64,000 bases of DNA from NCBI GenBank assembly GCA_963667875.2, contig CAXXGC010000003.1:248001-312000 (forward strand), read 5' to 3'. The notes beneath the pieces were generated by a model that searched no databases, was not told the DNA's origin, and saw nothing but the letters and a program-made list of their open reading frames with translations. The number at the start of each line of letters is the position of its first letter. The first letter of the stretch is position 1. Positions 42,868-51,369 of the stretch are shown one piece after another. The stretch comes from JAEXOD01 sp963667875. GTDB lineage: Bacteria > Bacteroidota > Ignavibacteria > Ignavibacteriales > Melioribacteraceae. A program made the position numbers and the translations under genes.

Positions 42868-44094
42868 ATGAAAAAAGCGTTGTACGTTTTTGCTGTTTTG
42901 TTTTCAGTTAGTGCATTAATATTTGCGCAAGAAAAAACTTTCCCAACTAAAAACCCTGCTGATAATCATGCAGTTGTTTATGGTCCACAATTAGAAGAGA
43001 CATTACTTGATCTTACCGAATCTTTTGAAGGTGCAACTTTTCCACCTGCCGGCTGGGTAAAATATAACCCGGATGGTGGTTCAGGTTGGTATCAAGTATC
43101 TGCTGGTTTAACTCCAGTACCTGGTTTTCAAGGTGGTTCAGCAGATCCGGTTACTAATGGATTAGGCGGAAGCAAAATGGTCTTTGTTAATTATAATACC
43201 GGTGGCGCATCAAGTTGTGATCAATGGTTAGTTACTCCACAAATTACAAATTTGCAGTCAACTGCACAATTAAAATTTTGGATGAGAAAATTTGGAACTT
43301 ATATTGACCATGTTAAAATTAAAATATCAACAACAACAAACACAATGGCAAGTTTTACAGATTTACAGAATTATGACTTTGCAGTTGCTGATTCCGGTTG
43401 GGTAAATTATACAATTAGTTTATCAGCTTATGCTGGTCAAAGTGTTTATATTGCTTTCCAGGAATATGTTGGAAATATATCTGCTGACGGTGCTTCATTT
43501 TTCCTTGATTTAGTTGAAATAAATTCAGGTAATGTTCCTGTTGAATTAACTTCATTTGCTGCTCGTTCATTAGATAACAAAGTTGTTTTAGATTGGGCTA
43601 CTGCTACAGAAACTAACAACTCAGGTTTTTCAATTGAAAGAAGTTTAGATAATGAAAATTTTGCTGCCGTTTCTTTTGTAAAAGGTAATGGTACAACAAC
43701 TGAAAGAAACGTATATTCATATACTGATAATTCTGTTAATTCAGGTAAATATTATTACAGACTAAAACAAGTTGATTTTGATGGTTCTTGTGAATATTCA
43801 AATGTAGCTGAAGTTAGTGTTAGCGTTCCTACAGAATTTGCTTTATTGCAAAACTATCCAAACCCATTTAACCCAAGCACAACAATTAAATTTGCTCTTC
43901 CTACAACTTCAAATGTAAAATTAAGTGTTTACAATTCACTTGGTGAAGTAGTTTCTACATTAGTTAATGGCAGTATGGAAGCTGGTAATCATAGTGTTAA
44001 TTGGAATGCTTCAAACAATGCATCAGGTATGTATTTCTTTAAATTAGAAGCAGGTAATTTTACTTCAACAAAGAAAATGATGCTTGTAAAATAA
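42868..44094 (+). CDS. T9SS type A sorting-domain protein with choice-of-anchor J domain
   Basis: A 408-residue exported protein with signal peptide (LYVFAVLFSVSALIFAQ). Residues ~50-220 form a cleaved-adhesin/choice-of-anchor J domain (SFEGATFPPAGWVKYN, QWLVTPQI, LKFWMRKFG, YIAFQEY). A short FN3-like linker follows (VELTSFAARS...DWATATETNNSGFSIERS), then the type A sorting domain LQNYPNPFNPSTTIKFALP ending KKMMLVK. Likely released or surface-bound via T9SS. Ligand unknown; related modules are found in adhesins and peptidases, but no catalytic domain is present. Confidence 0.92.
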   Translation: MKKALYVFAVLFSVSALIFAQEKTFPTKNPADNHAVVYGPQLEETLLDLTESFEGATFPPAGWVKYNPDGGSGWYQVSAGLTPVPGFQGGSADPVTNGLGGSKMVFVNYNTGGASSCDQWLVTPQITNLQSTAQLKFWMRKFGTYIDHVKIKISTTTNTMASFTDLQNYDFAVADSGWVNYTISLSAYAGQSVYIAFQEYVGNISADGASFFLDLVEINSGNVPVELTSFAARSLDNKVVLDWATATETNNSGFSIERSLDNENFAAVSFVKGNGTTTERNVYSYTDNSVNSGKYYYRLKQVDFDGSCEYSNVAEVSVSVPTEFALLQNYPNPFNPSTTIKFALPTTSNVKLSVYNSLGEVVSTLVNGSMEAGNHSVNWNASNNASGMYFFKLEAGNFTSTKKMMLVK

Positions 44095-44110
44095 TTATAA
44101 ATTATGAATT

Positions 44111-44143
44111 AAAAACCGCGGTGATTTTTACTGCGGTTTTTTT
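44111..44143 (+). terminator. Rho-independent terminator
   Basis: AAAAACCGC / GCGGTTTTT stem followed by T's, 16 bp after the stop. It shares its arms with the terminators at 2352 and 46595. Confidence 0.85.
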
Positions 44144-44175
44144 ATTTTAAAATTCGGCTTAAATTTAAGTTTAGT

Positions 44176-44814
44176 AACCGTAACTTCCGATAATTAGGCA
44201 CAAAAAATACTTTTAATATATTATGATTTAACGGTTTACAAGTCAATTGTAATATTAAATTATGTGCATATATAGGCACGGGATTTTTCTACATACCAAA
44301 TAGATGTTAGAAAATTAATACTCTTTGTCATAATCAAGAAATACCACATTATCGTTGATATATAATAAAAACACACAAAATATTTGATAACCAAAGATTT
44401 TGCTATAAAAAATAATAGTTTAATATTGTTCATCACCTAAGCCAAAAAGTGAGGAAAAGAATCAGGGCTAAAGCCCGTTATATCTATTTCGCCAGCCCCC
44501 AGCATGAATGCTGGGGTTATTTAAACGGGGAGATATAATAACATTATCGCATTATTTATAATAAGTTATAAGGATTTTAAATAACCACGTCGTTTAGGGC
44601 GTGGGGATAACAACTGCTCAACTCGGCCTTTAGGCCTGATTTTAAAGTAATATTATTAATAGAATTTAATAAATACAATTAAATTTACTAATGCAAAATA
44701 TTAACAAAGGAATTCGGAAAATAATAATCTCTGCTTCAAAATTAGCGGTACATTTATAGATTAAATATTTTTCTTTGGTAATATATTGTGCCTAAATAAA
44801 GCGGAGTTACGGTT
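44176..44814. mobile_element. 639-bp non-coding element with ~28-bp terminal inverted repeats
   Basis: Left end AACCGTAACTTCCGATAATT followed by AGGCACAA; the complement of the right end is AACCGTAACTCCGCTTTATT followed by TAGGCACAA. Direct AGT flanks both ends (44173-44175 and 44815-44817). It contains RAYT-type palindromes (44457-44660) and no reading frame. It separates two T9SS cargo genes. Confidence 0.55.
44457..44660 (+). repeat. RAYT/REP right-end and left-end fragments without the gene
   Basis: AAGAATCAGGGCTAAAGCCC repeats the last codons and first palindrome of the RAYT unit, followed by CCCCAGCATGAATGCTGGGG and TTATTTAAA (to 44525). From 44564 a left-end-like stretch follows: TTTTAAATAACCACG...CGTGGGG and CGGCCTTTAGGCCTGA. 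Arm sequences differ from the 14-kb copy but remain paired. Confidence 0.7.
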
Positions 44815-45082
44815 AGTAATTGCAAATATTTGTGGGTATTAAATAGGTATTGGTTTAATGTATAAATGCCATTCCTAAAAACAAATCTATCCACTATAGC
44901 CAAAAAAAATTACACTAATATATTGATATTTAAAGATAAATGGGGATTAGATACCCCCCAAATGTTAATTGGCGCAAATGTACCATACTAAATATTTGCC
45001 CATAATTAACAAAAAATTAATAGCATTATTAATAAAAATATCTTATTTTAAAACAAATATTTAACTTAAAATAAGGTGAAAA

Positions 45083-46540
45083 ATGAAAAAACTTGCTTAC
45101 TTATTTATTTCGGTTTTAATGTTATTAAGTGTAACTGAAATCTTTTCGCAAACTATGACAGAATTAGTTGTTCCAAAGTATTTTGGAAGTAAATCAGCTG
45201 CTGCTGCAAATACAGGTCGTACACCAATAGCAATCTGTTTAAAATTTGACGGATTAACTCCCAGTACAGCTTATGATGTTAAATTTCAATTAGGATTATT
45301 AACAGATGCTGCAACATCTTATGGTGCAGGAAATATCTGGGACGGAACTGCCTTTTCTGGTTCAAAAGTGACAAATGCTTTTACAACAGATGCAACAGGC
45401 AGCAGTGCTCCGGTATGGTTTTATTTCCAACCAACAGGGAATGGAACCAGATTTGACGCAGGTATGCAACATAATGTACGTATAGGTCTTATTGCTACAG
45501 GTGGAACAATGCCTGCAGCACCTGTATTTTTAGGTACAAAAGTTTTAACTGCTTTAGATATTGCTTCGGTAGAAAGAACAGCCGCTACAACTGATGATGG
45601 TTGTTTTATAAAGGGAACTGCATCTTATTCTACTTCCGGTAAATATGTTTTATTATTTGATAATGTTGAAGGTACAGGTGATCCGTTATTTGTATATCAA
45701 ATTAGAACAGCTACTGCTACAAATGCAACTCAAGCAGATTTACCTACATCAATAAACGATGTTTATTTGCAAGCAGGTACAAGCATGATTGGCGATTATC
45801 CGGCTGTTATTCCAATTGGTGCAAATAACCCTAACGGTGTAAGACGAATTGAAGCTCGTAATGCCGATAATACATTGTTTGCATTTACACCGTCAGCAAC
45901 CGGTATTTGGGGAGCTACAAATACTACTACATTATTACGCAGAGAAGTTGGTGTTATTGATTCAGTAGCAGCCCCGGTTCCTGTTGAATTAGTAAGTTTT
46001 AATGCAGCAGTTAACAACAATGCTGTTTCTTTAGTATGGCAGACTGCAACCGAAACCAACAATCAAGGTTTTGAAATTGAAAGAAAAGCTGATAACCAAT
46101 CATGGGAAAAAATTGGCTTTATTGCAGGTAACGGAAACAGTACGGAAATTTCAAATTATTCTTTTGTTGATGGTAATTTAAATGGTAATGGAATCTATTC
46201 CTACAGATTAAAACAAATAGATAATGATGGCTCATTTGAATATTCACAAGTTGTTAATGTAAATGTTGGTACACCTGCAAATTTTGAATTAACTCAAAAT
46301 TATCCTAATCCATTTAATCCAAGTACCACAATTAATTTTACATTACCACAAACTTCAAAAATAAAATTAGTTGTTTATAATATGCTTGGTCAAAGTATGG
46401 CTACTTTATTTGACGGTGTAAAAGAAGCCGGTTATCATTCAGTAGTGTTTAATGCTGCTGGTTTAACAAGTGGTATTTATTTTTACCAGATTCAATCGGA
46501 TAACTTTAATTCTGTTAGAAAAATGATTCTTGCAAAATAG
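45083..46540 (+). CDS. T9SS type A sorting-domain protein
   Basis: A 485-residue exported protein: signal peptide (YLFISVLMLLSVTEIFSQ), a ~290-residue N-terminal beta-rich region beginning TMTELVVPKYFG that I cannot assign to a named domain, a linker VELVSFNAAVNNNAVSLVWQ shared with the gene at 42868, and the sorting domain LTQNYPNPFNPSTTINFTLP ending RKMILAK. The shared linker and sorting domain show that both cargo proteins were built from the same C-terminal cassette. AAGG precedes the ATG and a terminator follows. Confidence 0.88.
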   Translation: MKKLAYLFISVLMLLSVTEIFSQTMTELVVPKYFGSKSAAAANTGRTPIAICLKFDGLTPSTAYDVKFQLGLLTDAATSYGAGNIWDGTAFSGSKVTNAFTTDATGSSAPVWFYFQPTGNGTRFDAGMQHNVRIGLIATGGTMPAAPVFLGTKVLTALDIASVERTAATTDDGCFIKGTASYSTSGKYVLLFDNVEGTGDPLFVYQIRTATATNATQADLPTSINDVYLQAGTSMIGDYPAVIPIGANNPNGVRRIEARNADNTLFAFTPSATGIWGATNTTTLLRREVGVIDSVAAPVPVELVSFNAAVNNNAVSLVWQTATETNNQGFEIERKADNQSWEKIGFIAGNGNSTEISNYSFVDGNLNGNGIYSYRLKQIDNDGSFEYSQVVNVNVGTPANFELTQNYPNPFNPSTTINFTLPQTSKIKLVVYNMLGQSMATLFDGVKEAGYHSVVFNAAGLTSGIYFYQIQSDNFNSVRKMILAK

Positions 46541-46594
46541 AAAATAATTTTGAATTCTTAATTTTGAATTTTTAATTAAACAAAGTATTTACAT

Positions 46595-46633
46595 AAAACC
46601 GTAGTTGAAATCAAATCAACTGCGGTTTTTTTT
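46595..46633 (+). terminator. Rho-independent terminator
   Basis: AAAACCGTAGTTGA / TCAACTGCGGTTTT (one wobble pair) with a 7-nt loop and a run of T. Confidence 0.9.
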
Positions 46634-46663
46634 TATTATATCCACATAAATTTTGTCATATTC

Positions 46664-46688
46664 TGCGAGATAAATCTCGCACTGCAAG
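46664..46688 (+). repeat. Palindrome TGCGAGATAAATCTCGCA, first of a pair
   Basis: Perfect 8-bp arms, followed by CTGCAAG. The partner at 47074-47098 reads TGCGATATGAATTTCGCA then CTACAAG. The pair brackets the 314-bp element. Confidence 0.6.
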
Positions 46689-46744
46689 ATATCTGGAGCC
46701 TAAAAAATCTTTATCAAATCATTTCGAAGTGTTTTAATTTTAGA

Positions 46745-47058
46745 ACGAGCTTCACAGCCTGTGTGAAAATTGGGGAATGACACGTTTTTTGTTAATTTTT
46801 CATTGTCGTCCACTTTTATTATGCTTGGGTTAAAACCCAATTTTAGCTTACTCTTGTCACCGGCATAAATGCAGGTGTTATATAAAACTTATAACTTATT
46901 GAAAAAAAACAAGTTATAGCATAATTATTCCTTTAAAAGCACTTCGGAGAAGTGCAATGTTCGTAATAACGCGTAACCCCACCAACTACCAGCACGGCAG
47001 AGCCGTGCCACCTTTAGACTTATTATTCCCCAATTTTCACACAACCCATTCAGCTCGT
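46745..47058. mobile_element. 314-bp element with ~34-bp imperfect terminal inverted repeats
   Basis: Left end ACGAGCT, eight variable bases, then TGTGTGAAAATTGGGGAAT. The right end is the exact mirror: ATTCCCCAATTTTCACACA, eight bases, AGCTCGT. The 19-bp inner block also ends the elements at 31627 and 32084 in diverged form. Internally it carries a REP palindrome (GGGTTAAAACCC near 46829) and a DH1 element. ACGAGCT may be target palindrome rather than terminus. Confidence 0.68.
46939..47008 (+). repeat. Double-hairpin element, family DH1
   Basis: GCACTTC-gga-GAAGTGC and GCACGGC-aga-GCCGTGC; 36-nt linker AATGTTCGTAATAACGCG then TAACCCCACCAACTACCA, nearly the same as in the 31804 copy. Confidence 0.78.
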
Positions 47059-47073
47059 GAGAAAAACAAAGTT

Positions 47074-47098
47074 TGCGATATGAATTTCGCACTACAAG
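47074..47098 (+). repeat. Palindrome TGCGATATGAATTTCGCA, second of a pair
   Basis: Arms pair with one mismatch; followed by CTACAAG. Direct-repeat partner of 46664-46688 on the other side of the 314-bp element. Confidence 0.6.
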
Positions 47099-47237
47099 GT
47101 AAATACATAATTCTTTCAATAAATTAAAGAGCTGCTAATTTTATAATTAATAAAAAACCTCTCAAAATGTATTTAGTTCTAATGACAAACCAATACATAA
47201 CAAGAGGTCAAATATTTAGTAAAATATAATGATTAAT

Positions 47238-48470
47238 TTACTCTTTATATTCTTTAACTATTTTTCTAAAGATGTCTTTGTGAACAGTATATCCAAGCAT
47301 TTTTAATTTTACAAAATCTTCGGAATAATAATAATATCCTTTATCGGCAACATTTCTAGAACCGGAACCAGAATCTTTAATAAGGTACCAGTCTTTGCCA
47401 TTTTTTTCTAAATAACCAACCAAATGTATACCGTGATCATCTTCGGTAGTACCGTTGGCAATACGAAATTGGCGCGCATACTGATCAATATATTCAGACG
47501 GAATATCAAAAGAGGGGATTATTCCTACTTTTGCATGGCTTTCTAATCCTGCTTCACTAACATCACCGCCAATTGCTAAAGTGTAACCTTCACGAATAGC
47601 CTGGTGAATTACATTCATAAATACATCAAGAGGAATGTTGTAATAATCTTTGCTATGCCACCAATTGTCGGGTACATTAAGTTCGCATTTCTGATAAAAA
47701 GAATCTTCTAAAGTGGAAAGAATTTCAACATAGTCATTAAAATTAATTTTACAAACATTGTCAAAAAATTCTTTTGGTGTATAAGTTTTTCCTTCATAAT
47801 TAAACTTTTCGGGAGGTGTACCAAGATAATGGTTTAAGATAGATTTAATTGTTGAAAGTCCAAACTCTTCATTCCAGTTGTTTGTCTCTTTTAATGATTC
47901 CAAAAAAGCAGTCATTTCTGCTGCCATCTGTTCATGGTCGTGAAATTTTTGGCCCTTAAGCAACCCGGTATATTCTTCTAATGGAACAACTCCGTATTTT
48001 GACCATATTCTTACTAAAGCATTAGATTCACTTCCTTCTGCAAAATGGGAATTTCCTCTTTCCTGAATATATCTCCTTGCTTTTTCAACATACTCCCAAT
48101 AAGCCGTATATATTTCTGAAAGTTTAATTTCTTTTTTATGAATTCTATAGATTTCAGATTCATAAAATGAAGTAGTTGAAAATGACCAGCAGGTACCGGT
48201 ACGTGCCTGTGGATATTGAATAGGATCAAAATGCCAAAAATATTTAAATTCCGATTTTGCCTTTGGCAAATCCATACCTGTAAAATCTACTTTAAAAGAA
48301 AGCTTGGCAGTTGTATCTATATGTTTAAATGAATCCGCTTCTTTTACAATAACATCCCAAAATTCATTTCTATAATCAACATATTTCCCTTTATCTTTTG
48401 AAACTTGTGCAATATTAATTATACTTGAACAGGTTATTAAAATTAAAAAATAAAGAATATTTTTTTTCAT
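47238..48470 (-). CDS. C1-family (papain/bleomycin hydrolase-like) cysteine peptidase
   Basis: A 410-residue exported peptidase: signal peptide ending near NIAQ, then oxyanion Gln and catalytic Cys in YPQARTGTCWSFSTT (Gln88, Cys94), and a catalytic His in DDHGIHLVGYLE (His346). The usual Asn of the NSWG motif is replaced by Asp in LIKDSGSGSRN (Asp366). The long insertion between Cys and His fits the C1B side. A close paralog lies immediately upstream on the same strand, also with GGAG before ATG. Probably a periplasmic or outer-surface peptidase; substrates unknown. Confidence 0.88.
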   Translation of the reverse strand: MKKNILYFLILITCSSIINIAQVSKDKGKYVDYRNEFWDVIVKEADSFKHIDTTAKLSFKVDFTGMDLPKAKSEFKYFWHFDPIQYPQARTGTCWSFSTTSFYESEIYRIHKKEIKLSEIYTAYWEYVEKARRYIQERGNSHFAEGSESNALVRIWSKYGVVPLEEYTGLLKGQKFHDHEQMAAEMTAFLESLKETNNWNEEFGLSTIKSILNHYLGTPPEKFNYEGKTYTPKEFFDNVCKINFNDYVEILSTLEDSFYQKCELNVPDNWWHSKDYYNIPLDVFMNVIHQAIREGYTLAIGGDVSEAGLESHAKVGIIPSFDIPSEYIDQYARQFRIANGTTEDDHGIHLVGYLEKNGKDWYLIKDSGSGSRNVADKGYYYYSEDFVKLKMLGYTVHKDIFRKIVKEYKE

Positions 48471-48780
48471 ATTAACTCCACATATTATTAAATCATTTTA
48501 CAATTGTAAAATAGTTATTAGTATTATTATTATCCAATATAAAATTAAATAAATTGTTAATTGGAATGATTATAATAATAAATATTTTAATATGGGAGTA
48601 ACACACATAAAATAATGTTATCTAAATACAATAAATATTGTAATTAAGTAATTCAACTTAATATTAAGCAAATCAGCTCTATAATAGAAGTATAAGCGGT
48701 CCTTGAAGAGATGAGAATAAAAAACCCCTTCATGTTTTACGGGAAGGGGATAAATACAAAAAGATTTATTAAAATATATA
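48471..48780. other. Intergenic region between the peptidase paralogs
   Basis: 310 bp. The part next to 48470 (TTTGTAAAA/ATTGTAAAATAG...TATTATTAT...CCAATA) resembles the DNA upstream of the other paralog at 50035-50090, so the duplication included the promoter. A terminator for the upstream paralog lies at 48719-48749. Confidence 0.55.
48719..48749 (-). terminator. Rho-independent terminator
   Basis: CCCCTTC / GAAGGGG stem with an 11-nt loop; six T follow on the minus strand. Confidence 0.82.
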
Positions 48781-50013
48781 TCAATCTTTATATTCTTTAA
48801 CTATTTTTTTGAAAATATCTTTATGCACCATATAACCAAGTATTTTAAGTTTTACAAAATCCTCGGAATAATAATAATAACCTTTATCATCCACATTGCG
48901 CGAATCGGCAGCCGAATCTTTTATTAAATACCAATCTTTGCCATCTTTTTGTAAATAACCTACTAAATGTATATCGTGGTCATCAACTGTTGTTTCGTTG
49001 GCAATACGAAATTGACGGGCATATTGGTCAATATATTCCGAAGGAATATCAAACGAAGGAACCATGGCAACTTTTGCATAACTTTCATAACCGGCTTCGC
49101 TTATATCGCCGCCAATAGCTAATGTATAACCGTTTCGAATAGCATCTTTAACAACATTCATAAATACATCAAGTGGAAGATTATAATAATCTTTACTAAA
49201 CCACCAATTATCATCTGCGTTAAACTTAATCTTTTTATAAAAAGGGTCTTCTAAAGTTGAAAGTACTGATATATAATTATCAAAATTTATTCTGCATACG
49301 TCATTAAAAAATTCTTTAGGAGTATAAATTTTACCTTCATAGGTAAATCTTTCAGGCGGGGTAGTAAGATAATGATTTAGTATAGCTTTAATTGTTGAAA
49401 CAGCAAAATCTTCATTCCAATTGTTTGTTGCCTTTAACGACTCTAAAAACGATGTCATTTCCTTAAACATTTGTTTGTGATCGTGAAATTTTTGTCCGGG
49501 TAACAAACCTTTGTATGCCTCTAAAGGAACAACACCATATTTTGACCATATATGTTCAACAGCATTAAATTCACTCCCTTGACCAAACTGTGAATTTCCT
49601 CTTTCTTGTACATATCTTTTTGCTTTTTCAACATATTCCCAATAAGCGCTATATATTTCCGAAAGTTTTATCTCTTTTTTTTGTAATCGGTAAATCTCAC
49701 TTTCAAAATAGGAGGTTGCAGAAAAAATCCAGCATGTACCTGTAACCGCTTGGGGATAATTAATAGGGTCAACGTGCCAATAATATTTAAATTCGGATTT
49801 TAATTTAGGTAAATCCAAACCTGTAAAATCCATTTTAAACGATAAAACAGCCGTGGAATCCGGCCTTTTAAAAGAATTAGTTTCTTTTACAATAACATCC
49901 CAAAATTCATTTTTATTATTAACATATTTCCCTTTGTGTTTAGTGATCTGTGCAATATTATTTGCAGTTGAACAAACCAATAAAATAAATAAACAAAACA
50001 AAATTCTATTCAT
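48781..50013 (-). CDS. C1-family (papain/bleomycin hydrolase-like) cysteine peptidase, paralog
   Basis: A 410-residue tandem paralog of the 47238-48470 gene, same length and alignable end to end. Signal peptide (LFCLFILLVCSTANNIAQ), active site YPQAVTGTCWIFSAT, His in DDHDIHLVGYLQ, and again Asp for Asn in LIKDSAADSRN. Differences are spread evenly, indicating an old duplication with both copies kept functional. GGAG precedes the ATG. The conserved Asn-to-Asp change in both copies suggests a family trait rather than inactivation. Confidence 0.88.
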   Translation of the reverse strand: MNRILFCLFILLVCSTANNIAQITKHKGKYVNNKNEFWDVIVKETNSFKRPDSTAVLSFKMDFTGLDLPKLKSEFKYYWHVDPINYPQAVTGTCWIFSATSYFESEIYRLQKKEIKLSEIYSAYWEYVEKAKRYVQERGNSQFGQGSEFNAVEHIWSKYGVVPLEAYKGLLPGQKFHDHKQMFKEMTSFLESLKATNNWNEDFAVSTIKAILNHYLTTPPERFTYEGKIYTPKEFFNDVCRINFDNYISVLSTLEDPFYKKIKFNADDNWWFSKDYYNLPLDVFMNVVKDAIRNGYTLAIGGDISEAGYESYAKVAMVPSFDIPSEYIDQYARQFRIANETTVDDHDIHLVGYLQKDGKDWYLIKDSAADSRNVDDKGYYYYSEDFVKLKILGYMVHKDIFKKIVKEYKD

Positions 50014-50198
50014 ATCAACTCCATCATTAAAAAATCATTTTTCATTTGTAAAATACCTATAAGTATTATTATAATCCAATAATAAAATTATCTACTAATC
50101 ACAAATTTGTTATTTAAAATTAGTAATTAGGAATAATTTGCCAAATGATTGATCAAAATGTTTATAAAAATATAATTGGAATAGAATAAATATTTTCC

Positions 50199-50206
50199 TA
50201 AATTTG
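50199..50206 (+). promoter_or_regulatory. Promoter -7 box of tRNA-Leu
   Basis: TAAATTTG, exact TAnnTTTG, with TTG 20 nt upstream (50176-50178) and the tRNA 13 bp downstream. Confidence 0.6.
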
Positions 50207-50218
50207 TAACTCTAATTT

Positions 50219-50302
50219 GCCCGGGTGGCGGAATTGGTAGACGCGTTAGGTTCAGGGTCTAATTGACGTAAGTCAGTAGGGGTTCGAGTCCCCTCCCGGG
50301 TA
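50219..50302 (+). tRNA. tRNA-Leu (anticodon CAG)
   Basis: The acceptor arm GCCCGGG pairs with CCCGGGT (G-U closing pair), the D-arm is GGCGGAATTGGTAGACGC, and the anticodon loop TTCAGGG gives CAG (reads CUG). A long variable arm (TTGACGTAAGTCA) is typical of class II Leu tRNAs, and the T-arm is AGGGGTTCGAGTCCCCT. CCA is not encoded. Confidence 0.95.
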
Positions 50303-50729
50303 CATATTAATCCGAAGATATAAACTTCTCACAGAGAACAGTCTTTTAAAACTTGATAACTAACAATTTTAAGTTTAATTCTTAACAGGTTACCAACACA
50401 AGAAAAATTTAGAGCGTAATTAGTGTATCTTTTATGTTGATAATCAAAATTGCACTCACAAAAAACTCGTAACTTTTTAAAAGTTAAATACCAAGCAATC
50501 CGAACCTCATCTTTCACTTGGTACATTATGACAATAAATGATTTTAAAATGGAACTCGAAAACTGGAAGTTTACTAAATACAAAGCAATAATTTTTTAAT
50601 CGGAATTTCAGCGTTGCTTGTTTATAAAATTTATTGGACTATTTTAATTGAACAATATTATTATTTGAATGTGTCAATAGAACAATGAAGTATTTTTTTA
50701 ATAATTTAAGATAGGATCTATTTTATATT
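50303..50729. other. Intergenic, nothing recognised
   Basis: 427 bp of AT-rich DNA between tRNA-Leu and the TetR-type gene. An 84-codon minus-strand frame at 50329-50583 has no ribosome site or recognisable features. No repeats of the families described here were found. Confidence 0.5.
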
Positions 50730-51299
50730 ATGATTAAGCAAGATATAAAACTTCCATGGATTTTAGCAGGATATAACTTGTTTTGGAAACAGGGGATAAA
50801 CGGACTAAAAATTGAAGTTATGGCACGAGAAGTTAAAAAAAATAAATCATCTTTTTACCATCACTTTGCTGATCTTGAAGTTTTTCTTGAACACCTACTG
50901 AATTATCACATTGAAAGAGCTAAAATTATTGCTGAAAGAGAAAGACAATGCAAACAAATAATACCCGACTTAATTAATGCACTGATAGAATTTAAGGAGG
51001 ATTTACTTTTTAGCCGTCAATTAAGAATCCAAAGCAATAATATTCAATTTAGGAATTGTTATGAAAAAATAAATGATATTGTTGGTGATTCAGTGCTGGA
51101 AATTTGGGCTGAAATGCTTGGATTAAGAAATAACCAATCACTAGCCAAATTAGTTTTGAAGCTTAGCCTTGATAACTTTTATTTGCAGATAACAGAAGAA
51201 TCATTAACGTATGAGTGGTTACTTAACTTTATAAGTGATTTTCAAACAATATCGGAAGAATTTAAAAATAACGAAAAAAAACTCATTTTTAAACGGTAA
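50730..51299 (+). CDS. TetR/AcrR-family transcriptional regulator
   Basis: A 189-residue regulator. The N-terminal helix-turn-helix is typical: AGYNLFWKQGINGLKIEVMA, then KKNKSSFYHHFADLEVFLEH (residues ~35-55). The C-terminal ligand domain has no recognisable specificity. The gene downstream encodes a small membrane protein 70 bp away with its own ribosome site, a likely target or partner; that link is inference. Confidence 0.88.
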   Translation: MIKQDIKLPWILAGYNLFWKQGINGLKIEVMAREVKKNKSSFYHHFADLEVFLEHLLNYHIERAKIIAERERQCKQIIPDLINALIEFKEDLLFSRQLRIQSNNIQFRNCYEKINDIVGDSVLEIWAEMLGLRNNQSLAKLVLKLSLDNFYLQITEESLTYEWLLNFISDFQTISEEFKNNEKKLIFKR

Positions 51300-51369
51300 C
51301 GTCTAAAATATTATTACATTTATTATGAACTTAACTATTACAATTTGAAATTTTATTTGGAGTAAAATA

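Larger units (their letters stand above)
46634..47237. other. Convergent gap with an inverted-repeat element
   Basis: 604 bp, no gene. A TGCGA...TCGCA palindrome occurs on both sides (46664-46688 and 47074-47098) of a 314-bp element. The last ~140 bp before the peptidase stop are plain AT-rich sequence. Confidence 0.65.
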
